NCBI GenBank assembly: GCA_019119595.1 | Contig: DWWS01000028.1 | Span: forward strand, 27,474 to 91,473 | Direction of reading: 5' to 3' | DNA: 64,000 nt | Source: Candidatus Eisenbergiella merdavium | GTDB taxonomy: Bacteria > Bacillota > Clostridia > Lachnospirales > Lachnospiraceae | In this document: positions 1 through 6,433 of the stretch, piece after piece | Layout: each line of letters opens with the position of its first letter | Position numbering within the stretch: the stretch's first letter is position 1 | Program-made: the position numbers and the translations under genes | The notes under the pieces: model-generated | Told to the model about the DNA's origin: nothing | The model's database searches: none | What the model saw: only the letters and a program-made list of their open reading frames with translations

Positions 1-618
1 CATATTTACAATATATTCCGTCTGGCCGATCTGGCCGAACATCAGTCCCGCCTGCATGCTGGAAATGGTCTCCTGGGCCAGGATGCTTTTGGGCTTTTTG
101 ATCTCAACAGCCGGAAGCCTCGCCGTATCCTCCCACAGCGCCTTGGCGCTCATCCGGATGCCGGGAGCCGTGATCCCCGCTGCAAAGCAGCCGTCCTTTG
201 TCACGTAATCATAGGTGGTCGCCGTCCCGAAGTCCAGAACCAGCACCGGGCCGCCGTATTTTTCATAGGCCGCTACCGCATCCACGATCCGGTCCGCCCC
301 GATCTCCTTGGGATTTTCCGTCACGATGCGGATGCCCGTTCTTGTGCCCGCCCCCACGATCAACGGCGGCGTTCCCAGGTAACGGGTGATGCCTCCGATC
401 AGCGAATGCATCACGTTGGGCACCACGCTTGCCACAATAGTTCCCTCAATCTGCTCCTTCGTAATCCCGTCAAACATCAGAAGCTGCCGGATGTTCATAC
501 CGTATTCGTCCGAGGTATGCGCCGTCTTCGACATCATCCGGAAGGTGGTCACCAGCTTCCTTCCATCATAAACTCCACAGGTAATATTCGTATTCCCCAC
601 ATCAACCGCTAAGATCAT
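1..618 (-). CDS. coaX: Type III pantothenate kinase, C-terminus cut by window edge
   Basis: This gene is read on the minus strand from an ATG at 618; 206 codons are visible before the window ends. Seen: the N-terminus [19 protein letters not shown] is the phosphate-binding DxGNT loop of the type III enzyme, followed by the conserved [11 protein letters not shown] segment near residue 105 and the DFGTATTYD loop near residue 127, which are family hallmarks. The enzyme phosphorylates pantothenate in the first step of coenzyme A synthesis in the cytoplasm; type III enzymes are not feedback inhibited by CoA. GGAGG lies 5 bases before the start. It follows the DUF6145 gene on the same strand and probably belongs to the argF-birA transcript. 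Only the 3' end is missing. Confidence 0.93.
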   Translation of the reverse strand, partial: MILAVDVGNTNITCGVYDGRKLVTTFRMMSKTAHTSDEYGMNIRQLLMFDGITKEQIEGTIVASVVPNVMHSLIGGITRYLGTPPLIVGAGTRTGIRIVTENPKEIGADRIVDAVAAYEKYGGPVLVLDFGTATTYDYVTKDGCFAAGITAPGIRMSAKALWEDTARLPAVEIKKPKSILAQETISSMQAGLMFGQIGQTEYIVNM

Positions 619-623
619 ACTTA

Positions 624-680
624 CCTCCATTCCGAAGCGCTGCAAATCCTGCCTCCATTCCGGAGCATCCCTGGCTCCGG
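624..680 (-). promoter_or_regulatory. coaX leader: hairpin and two CGGAATGGAGG copies
   Basis: Between the DUF6145 stop and coaX, the minus strand carries a 7-bp perfect hairpin (arms 660-666 and 674-680) that runs straight into GGAATGGAGG. A second copy, AGCGCTTCGGAATGGAGG, ends at 624 and serves as the coaX ribosome site. The same 18 bases precede dnaE at 36345-36362. The role is unknown. Confidence 0.4.
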
Positions 681-681
681 G

Positions 682-1032
682 TTATTCCTCCAGCAGATCC
701 GTCACATCCTCCTTCAAAACCGCCGCGCGGTAGTACAGACTCAGGGATTCCAGAAGCTCCGCCCGTTTTCTCCGGATCTCTCCCAGCAGAAGGCCCGCGC
801 TCACTTCGTCGTACAGATAGTCCTCCTCCGCCGCCTGGGTCTCCAGCGTCACACCCCCGTCCTCCTCAAAGAGAACGGTAAAGATCCCGCCCGCTTCCTC
901 CGTAAACAGCACGCAGATGATGTGCAGTTCATCCTGAACGGACTGGGGAAGCTTTTTAAAATCTGGATTGAAAAAATATTTCTGTTCATAGGAATTGGCC
1001 CCGCAGAGCACAACTCTCTCCGCTTTTTTCAT
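682..1032 (-). CDS. Small conserved clostridial protein, probably DUF6145 family
   Basis: A 116-residue soluble protein with no signal peptide or membrane segment. I chose the MKKAERVVLCG start at 1032 because AGGAAAGGA lies about a dozen bases upstream; an in-frame ATG ten codons earlier has no such site. The sequence has an N-terminal VVLCGANSYEQKYFFN segment, an alternating hydrophobic beta-like centre and a long C-terminal amphipathic helix (roughly residues 78-105). From memory this resembles the DUF6145 family of Lachnospiraceae, which has no known function; that assignment is tentative. It sits between birA and coaX on the same strand, so it is probably cotranscribed with cofactor genes, but position alone does not assign it a job. 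Confidence 0.7.
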   Translation of the reverse strand: MKKAERVVLCGANSYEQKYFFNPDFKKLPQSVQDELHIICVLFTEEAGGIFTVLFEEDGGVTLETQAAEEDYLYDEVSAGLLLGEIRRKRAELLESLSLYYRAAVLKEDVTDLLEE

Positions 1033-1137
1033 CGTTAATGCTATTTCCTTTCCTGCCGCCACGGCATGAAGCGTCCATACCCGGCAGCTTCCGAATCCCG
1101 GCAGCTCCTGCGGCCCGGCCGTTTTCGGACGCAGGCT

Positions 1138-2118
1138 TCAGACATATCCGTAAATGCCGCGGACGGAAACCTCTCCGGCATATACGCATGCAAGCCTGCC
1201 GTCCCGTCGTTCCACCAGAAGCTCGCCCTTTTCGTTGATCCCTCTTGCGGTCCCTTCAAACTCACCCTTGGGGTCCAGCACCCGCACGGGCCGGTCCTTA
1301 TTCAGGAGCATGCTTTCATATTCCGCGGTAAGAGCGGAAAGATCCCAGGTGGAGCAAAAGGTCTGATAGGCGCTTTCGAACTGCTCCATCACCGCTGAAA
1401 GCAGTCCTGCCCTCCCGATGCGCTCTCCCTTTTCCAGCCGCAGGGAGGTGGCGGTGGCGGAAATCTCCTCCGGAAAGGACTCCTGATTCACATTGATACC
1501 CGTGCCGATGACCACGTAATGAATGAAATCCGGCTCCGCGCTCATTTCCGTAAGGATGCCGCATACCTTTTTTCCGGAAACAACGATGTCGTTGGGCCAT
1601 TTGATCCCGGCGTCCACTCCGAGCTTTCTTACCGCCTTCGTCACCGCCAGCGCCATCACCAGCGTGAGCATGCACGCCTGGTCGGGCGTGCAGCCCGGAC
1701 GCAGAAGGAGGGTAAAATAGAGGTTGCAGCCCTCCGGGGAATCCCAGCCCCGTCCGCGCCTTCCCCGGCCCGCTTCCTGCCGCTCCGTAACCACCAGCGT
1801 ACCCTCCGGCGCGCCCTCCTCTGCCGCCGCCTTGGCGTCGATATTGGTGGAACCGGTAACCGGACGGAAGATCAGATTTTTTCCCGCCCAGCGGGTATGC
1901 AGACGGCTTTGTATCTCGCTTTCTCCGAGCAGATCGGGAGAGGCGAGCAGGCGGTAGCCTCTGTTTGGCACCGCCTCGATCTCATAGCCTTCCTCTTTTA
2001 ACTGATTGATGATCTTCCACACCGCCGTCCGGGAAACGCCCAGCCTGCCGCACAGCTCCTGTCCGGACAGATAATCCCCGCTTGCCCGAAGCAGTGTGAG
2101 AACCTCCGTTTTTCTCAA
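1138..2118 (-). CDS. birA: Biotin--protein ligase / biotin repressor
   Basis: This 326-residue protein activates biotin to biotinyl-AMP and transfers it to the lysine of biotin carboxyl carrier proteins. Seen: an N-terminal winged helix (about residues 1-60, including LGVSRTAVWKIINQL), the biotin-binding GRGRRGRGW loop at 117-125, KWPNDI at 173-178, and a C-terminal SH3-like domain. The N-terminal DNA-binding domain marks the bifunctional class that also represses biotin genes. The start is TTG at 2118, supported by GGAGG eight bases upstream that overlaps the end of the argF intergenic gap; no better ATG is nearby. The gene lies 16 bases after argF, so the two are almost certainly cotranscribed. 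Confidence 0.95.
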   Translation of the reverse strand: MRKTEVLTLLRASGDYLSGQELCGRLGVSRTAVWKIINQLKEEGYEIEAVPNRGYRLLASPDLLGESEIQSRLHTRWAGKNLIFRPVTGSTNIDAKAAAEEGAPEGTLVVTERQEAGRGRRGRGWDSPEGCNLYFTLLLRPGCTPDQACMLTLVMALAVTKAVRKLGVDAGIKWPNDIVVSGKKVCGILTEMSAEPDFIHYVVIGTGINVNQESFPEEISATATSLRLEKGERIGRAGLLSAVMEQFESAYQTFCSTWDLSALTAEYESMLLNKDRPVRVLDPKGEFEGTARGINEKGELLVERRDGRLACVYAGEVSVRGIYGYV

Positions 2119-2134
2119 GTCAGCACCCTCCGGC

Positions 2135-3142
2135 TCAGCCCTGGTAGCCCAGCGTGGCCGCGATCACGGCCTTGATGGTATGCATCCGGTTCTCCGCCTC
2201 GTCAAACACCACGGAGGCCGGAGACTCGAACACCTCGTCCGTCACCTCCATCTCGCTGATGCCGAACCTTTCTCCAATCTCCCTACCGATGGTGGTCTTT
2301 AAGTCATGGAAGGCGGGCAGACAGTGCATAAAGATCGTGCTCCCTGCTTTTCCGTCGTCCGCGTTTTCCATGATGCGGCTGTTGACCTGATAGGGGGAAA
2401 GCAGCTCGATGCGCTCCTCCCAGACGCTGTCAGGCTCACCCATGGAAACCCATACGTCCGTGCAGATCACGTCGGCCCCCTTCGTTCCCGCCATCGCGTC
2501 CTCCGTCAGGGTGATGCTCCCGCCCGTCTGCGCGGCGATCTGACAGCACTGATCCACCAGCTCTTTGGCGGGGAAATAGGAGCCTGGCGCGCAGGCCGTG
2601 AAGTGCATGCCCATCTTCGCGCAGGCAACCATGTAGGAATTGCCCATATTATATCTGGCGTCTCCCATATATACCAGCTTCACGCCCTTAAGCCTTCCCA
2701 GATGCTCCCGGATGGTCAGAAAATCCGCGAGCATCTGGGTGGGATGAAATTCGTTGGTCAGGCCGTTCCAGACCGGGACTCCCGCATTCGCCGCAAGCTC
2801 CTCCACGATCTCCTGTCCGAATCCCCGGTATTCGATCCCCTCATACATCCTTCCCAGCACCCTTGCCGTATCCGCGATGCTTTCCTTCTTTCCGATCTGC
2901 GATCCGGAAGGATCCAGATAGGTGGTTCCAAGCCCCAGATCGTGGGCCGCCACCTCAAAGGAGCAGCGGGTCCTGGTGCTCGTCTTTTCAAAAATAAGGG
3001 CGATGTTTTTTCCCCGGAAGCAGTCCACCGGAATTCCCTTTTTCTTTTTTTCCTTCAGATCAGCCGCAAGGTCAAGCAGATATTCGATCTCCTCCGGCGT
3101 GTAATCCAGCAGCTTCAAAAAATGACGTCCCTTTAAATCCAT
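2135..3142 (-). CDS. argF: Ornithine carbamoyltransferase
   Basis: This 335-residue enzyme makes citrulline from ornithine and carbamoyl phosphate in arginine synthesis, or runs in reverse in the arginine deiminase pathway. Seen: the carbamoyl-phosphate loop STRTR at 55-59, HPTQ at 133-136, and the ornithine-side HCLP motif near residue 270, all intact; the length is normal for the family. The ATG at 3142 has GAGAGGAG nine bases upstream. It is the first gene of argF-birA-DUF6145-coaX. No arc genes or other arginine genes are adjacent, so the direction of the reaction in vivo cannot be told from context. Its leader holds a strong 13-bp hairpin. Confidence 0.96.
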   Translation of the reverse strand: MDLKGRHFLKLLDYTPEEIEYLLDLAADLKEKKKKGIPVDCFRGKNIALIFEKTSTRTRCSFEVAAHDLGLGTTYLDPSGSQIGKKESIADTARVLGRMYEGIEYRGFGQEIVEELAANAGVPVWNGLTNEFHPTQMLADFLTIREHLGRLKGVKLVYMGDARYNMGNSYMVACAKMGMHFTACAPGSYFPAKELVDQCCQIAAQTGGSITLTEDAMAGTKGADVICTDVWVSMGEPDSVWEERIELLSPYQVNSRIMENADDGKAGSTIFMHCLPAFHDLKTTIGREIGERFGISEMEVTDEVFESPASVVFDEAENRMHTIKAVIAATLGYQG

Positions 3143-3167
3143 ACCGCTTTTCTCCTCTCACCATGAA

Positions 3168-3200
3168 GAGGTCCCGCATCAGGCTTCGATGCAGAACCCC
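3168..3200 (-). promoter_or_regulatory. Strong hairpin in the argF leader
   Basis: On the minus strand, 13 bases (3188-3200) pair completely, counting G-U pairs, with 3168-3180 around a 7-base loop. The hairpin lies about 25 bases before the argF start and has no following T run, so it is not an ordinary terminator. It could control translation or RNA stability. Confidence 0.45.
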
Positions 3201-3266
3201 CTTTTCTTCTGTTTTCCTTTTGTCGCTGTCCACGGACATCCCGTGAAGAGTAACCGGCTTTTTTCC

Positions 3267-3295
3267 ATCATACTATATGAAAAGCGGATATTCAA
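3267..3295 (-). promoter_or_regulatory. Promoter of the argF operon
   Basis: The minus strand has TTGAAT (-35), a 17-base spacer and TATGAT (-10), placing the start near 3260 and giving a leader of about 118 bases before argF. Confidence 0.7.
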
Positions 3296-3363
3296 TCTTT
3301 TTCTGCGGTGGCTCCTCCGGAATCTTTCCGGGGAATCTTTCCGGAAAACTTTCCGCAGCGGCT

Positions 3364-4722
3364 CTACCAGAACACGTGATTTCCGATCACAATGCCGTCT
3401 CGGCCTCCCGCTCTGCGGAAATGCGTGGCGCTCCCCACGTTCGTCACCCCGGCCAGGGCCTCGCCCGCCGCCTGGATACAGCTTGCGGAAATATTCCCGC
3501 CTGAGATCACGCGGGCCAGCTTCCCGCTTCCCGCGGGAGTAAACTGGCCGGAGGCGAAGATCACGTCCGATACCGTATTGGGATAGGAGGCGCTTTTCAC
3601 CCGGTTTACCACCACCGCTCCCACCGCAAGCTTGCCTTCATAGCTTTCGCTTCCGGCTTCGCACTGGATCAGCGCCGCGAGCAGCGTCACGTCGCTGGTT
3701 CCCGCCGGAATGCTTCCCGCGTTCTGCCGGCCGGGGGATGCCTGCGTTTTTGCTTCCTGCTTTTCTCCGGATTTCCCGGAATCCGTCTTTTCCTGCGTCT
3801 GCTGTCTGGCCGCGATCTCCTCCAGCGTTTCCCCATGGTCATATTCAAAGGAGACCTCAATATACTCCGAGGACACGTATCCGGTGCGGCCCTCATAATC
3901 CACGGCAGCCCATTCCCCGCTCAGCTCGATCCCCTCGCTGTAATGAAGCTGTACCTTGTTCACCACCTCATAGGTTTCCCCCTGTGCGGCAAGATCGTAT
4001 ACCTCCGCGTCCGTGGAGGGCTCCTTGCGGATGCGCAGGGTTTCTCCCGTCACCCGGGCGACGAGATGCCCCACGTCCTCCAGCTCCGTCAGAGCGTCCT
4101 CCCCGAACAGCAGATAATCGTCCTTCGCCCAGCCTACCAGGCCGCCGGATTCCAGCTTCGTCCAGCCATCCCGTCTTTCCAGAATGGTTCCCCCGCAGTC
4201 CGCGTAAAGGTAGCCCACCTTTCCGGATTCCTCATCCGGCTCGCTCCGCACGTTCAGCACATCCTGCACGTCGGCCATCACCAGCTCGTCCTGAAAGGAG
4301 CTTTCCTCCTGCCGTCCCGCCGTTTCTTCGTCTTCGGCCGCCTTAACCGATTTTTCGCCTGCAGCCGTTTGATCCGAGGATATTTGATCCAAAGACATTT
4401 GATCCGGAGTCGCTTCGTTCACAGACCTCTCCTCTGCGGCCTTCTCAGCTGCAGACGCATTCTCCGCGACGCCGTCCCGCTTCGCTTCCCCTGCCGTTCC
4501 GGACTGCAGGTCCTCCTCATCCAATGCATCTTCCTTCTCCCCGCCGTCCTCGGACACGGAGTCCAGAATCTGTCCTACTCCGGCCGTCAGCAACTCCCGC
4601 TCCTCCCCGCCGGATGCCGGCGCGCAAAACGCTGTTATGCCGTTAGTCAAAACGCAGAATGCCGCCAGCGCCCCGGCCAGCAGGTATCCGCACTTTCTCC
4701 CTTCCCTTCTGTACCCTTTCAT
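3364..4722 (-). CDS. SH3-domain cell-wall hydrolase (SleB type)
   Basis: A 452-residue exported protein. Seen: a signal peptide (about residues 1-33, ending TAFCAPA), a long acidic Ser/Glu/Asp-rich linker with short DQ repeats, two bacterial SH3 domains (around residues 160-220 and 225-300), a charged linker, and a C-terminal hydrolase_2/SleB domain containing LIQCEAG with the presumed catalytic glutamate, ending in IGNHVFW. SleB-type enzymes cleave peptidoglycan; the SH3 domains probably bind it. The start at 4722 is preferred because GGAGG lies five bases before this second of two adjacent ATGs. Its catalytic domain is a paralogue of the one at 23658-24338. It is a single gene with its own promoter. 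Confidence 0.88.
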   Translation of the reverse strand: MKGYRREGRKCGYLLAGALAAFCVLTNGITAFCAPASGGEERELLTAGVGQILDSVSEDGGEKEDALDEEDLQSGTAGEAKRDGVAENASAAEKAAEERSVNEATPDQMSLDQISSDQTAAGEKSVKAAEDEETAGRQEESSFQDELVMADVQDVLNVRSEPDEESGKVGYLYADCGGTILERRDGWTKLESGGLVGWAKDDYLLFGEDALTELEDVGHLVARVTGETLRIRKEPSTDAEVYDLAAQGETYEVVNKVQLHYSEGIELSGEWAAVDYEGRTGYVSSEYIEVSFEYDHGETLEEIAARQQTQEKTDSGKSGEKQEAKTQASPGRQNAGSIPAGTSDVTLLAALIQCEAGSESYEGKLAVGAVVVNRVKSASYPNTVSDVIFASGQFTPAGSGKLARVISGGNISASCIQAAGEALAGVTNVGSATHFRRAGGRDGIVIGNHVFW

Positions 4723-4830
4723 CATTTCCTCCCCGTAATCAATCCCCGCTCCCCTGATCCGGCCTCCTTCGCAGCGGACGCCTATCCTCCGTCCGCATGG
4801 GTTCGTTCCGCCTCTCAATTTATTACGGAT

Positions 4831-4859
4831 ATGTTAACAATTATTGCATTTGTTGTCAA
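4831..4859 (-). promoter_or_regulatory. Promoter of the SH3/SleB hydrolase
   Basis: The minus strand has TTGACA, a 17-base spacer and TAACAT. The spacer contains AACAAATGCA, also found just upstream of the second SleB gene. Confidence 0.7.
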
Positions 4860-4901
4860 GATTTTACAGAAGTATTGTGACAGATAACTACATTTTATTT
4901 C

Positions 4902-4930
4902 TTGACAAAAAATGAAGAAATTGTTATGCT
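4902..4930 (+). promoter_or_regulatory. Promoter of the MATE leader
   Basis: TTGACA (4902-4907), a 17-base spacer and TATGCT (4925-4930). Transcription should begin near 4937, about 110 bases before the MATE gene. Confidence 0.8.
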
Positions 4931-4973
4931 GGGTACACTTGCGCGGAGGGTGAATCATTCGCTGGAAATGAGG

Positions 4974-5026
4974 AACCGGATAAGAGCACAGGCTGAAACG
5001 CCTGCTTTCTTATCCGGTTTTTTTTC
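4974..5026 (+). terminator. Intrinsic terminator inside the MATE leader (possible attenuator)
   Basis: A 12-bp perfect stem (4974-4985 with 5008-5019) encloses a second short stem (CAGGC with GCCTG) and is followed by a run of T to 5026. It lies after the promoter and before the ribosome site of the MATE gene, so most transcripts should stop here unless something prevents hairpin formation. Confidence 0.8.
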
Positions 5027-5046
5027 TTGGAAAGGAGCCAAACAAC

Positions 5047-6381
5047 ATGGACTTTTTAAACAGCAAAATCAAAACTCTTTATTTCAGGTATCTCGCGTCG
5101 GCTTTCGGCAGCGCGCTCATCACCTCCATCTATTCCATCGTGGATATGGCGATGGTCGGGCAGTATCACGGTCCGGCAGGGACCGCCGCGCTTGCAGTGG
5201 TGGCACCCGTCTGGAACCTGATCTACAGCCTTGGGCTTCTGATGGGGATCGGCGGCTCTGTGCTGTTTGGCATCAGCCGCGGAAAGGCCGGCGGCCAGAC
5301 CGGTCAGTCCAATGAATATTTCACCGCTTCTGTGATCGGCTCCGCGATCCTGTCCGCGGCGGCATGGCTGACTATCCTGCTCTTTGACCGGCCGCTGCTT
5401 TTATTCTTCGGGGCGGATGCCTCCACGCTCGGTCTTGCGATGGATTATATCCTTCCGGTCAAATTTGTGATCCCCTGCTTCCTGTTCACGCAGACGCTGG
5501 CAGCCTATCTTCGGAATGACGGGAATCCGGGCCTGGCGACCGCGGCCGTACTGACAGGAGGGATCTTCAACATTTTCGGAGACTATTTCTTTGTTTTCGC
5601 CTGCGATATGGGCGCAATGGGAGCGGGGCTCGCCACTGCAATCGGTTCGGTCATATCCATTCTGGTCATGCTGAGTCATTTTTTCAGCAGGAAAAATACG
5701 CTGCGTCTGGTCCGTCCGACAGGCCTTCTGCATAAGTTCCGCATGATCCTCGTGACGGGCTTTTCCACCTTCTTTATCGATATCGCCATGGGCGTTCTGA
5801 CCATACTGTTCAACCGGCAGATCATGGCGTATCTGGGAACGGACGCGCTCTCCGTTTACGGCGTGATCGTGAACATCAGCACCTTCGTTCAGTGCTGCGC
5901 CTACAGCGTGGGGCAGGCGTCCCAGCCGATCATCTCCGCAAATTTCGGAGCCGGAAAGGGAAGCCGGATCCGTCAGACGCTGAAATACGCGCTGGCGACC
6001 GCCGCCCTGTTCGGCCTTGTCTGGACGGGCCTGAGTCTGTCCATCCCGAACCGGTTCATCCGGATCTTCATGAGCCCGACACAGGAGGTTTTGCAGGTCG
6101 CGCCGGCGATCATCCGGACTTACGGGCTTTCGTTTCTGCTGCTGCCGCTGAATATTTTCTCGACCTATTATTTTCAGGCGATCGTGAAGCCGCAGGCCGC
6201 GTTTATCGTATCGGTCGCCAGAGGTCTGGTCATCAGCGGATTTTTGATCCTCCTGCTCCCGGCGCTGGCGGCCCCGGAAGCAATTTGGGCCGCCATGCCC
6301 CTGACGGAACTCATGACGGCCGTTTACGTGGTTTGCATGACAGTCCGTTATACCGGACAGCTGAAGGACTATGCGCAATAG
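5047..6381 (+). CDS. MATE-family multidrug/metabolite exporter
   Basis: A 444-residue integral membrane protein of the normal MATE length with about 12 hydrophobic segments in two similar halves. Seen: the N-terminal SIVDMAMVGQYHGPAGTAAL segment and the GLLMGIGGSVLFGISRG loop are typical of clostridial MATE proteins. Family members export cationic drugs or metabolites using a sodium or proton gradient; the substrate cannot be predicted. The start at 5047 has AAAGGAG nine bases upstream. It stands alone, convergent with the GH97 gene. The terminator in its leader suggests controlled read-through, as is known for some exporter genes. Confidence 0.93.
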   Translation: MDFLNSKIKTLYFRYLASAFGSALITSIYSIVDMAMVGQYHGPAGTAALAVVAPVWNLIYSLGLLMGIGGSVLFGISRGKAGGQTGQSNEYFTASVIGSAILSAAAWLTILLFDRPLLLFFGADASTLGLAMDYILPVKFVIPCFLFTQTLAAYLRNDGNPGLATAAVLTGGIFNIFGDYFFVFACDMGAMGAGLATAIGSVISILVMLSHFFSRKNTLRLVRPTGLLHKFRMILVTGFSTFFIDIAMGVLTILFNRQIMAYLGTDALSVYGVIVNISTFVQCCAYSVGQASQPIISANFGAGKGSRIRQTLKYALATAALFGLVWTGLSLSIPNRFIRIFMSPTQEVLQVAPAIIRTYGLSFLLLPLNIFSTYYFQAIVKPQAAFIVSVARGLVISGFLILLLPALAAPEAIWAAMPLTELMTAVYVVCMTVRYTGQLKDYAQ

Positions 6382-6433
6382 CGTCACGTGGAATATTATG
6401 AAACAGTTTTATTTTTTATGAACAAACTCATTC

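Noticed and set aside
4365..4410. Tandem TTTGATCC repeats inside the SH3/SleB hydrolase
   Set aside because: They are in frame and encode DQ-type repeats of a low-complexity linker; not a separate element.
4945..4965. GGTGAATCATT in the MATE leader, which resembles part of the tetrahydrofolate riboswitch
   Set aside because: The remaining conserved segments and helices of that class are missing and the available leader is too short.
4950..5315. A possible translated leader frame through the MATE terminator
   Set aside because: It runs out of the leader far into the exporter gene in another frame, and its GTG has no spacer from the GGAGG site, so it is not a convincing leader peptide.
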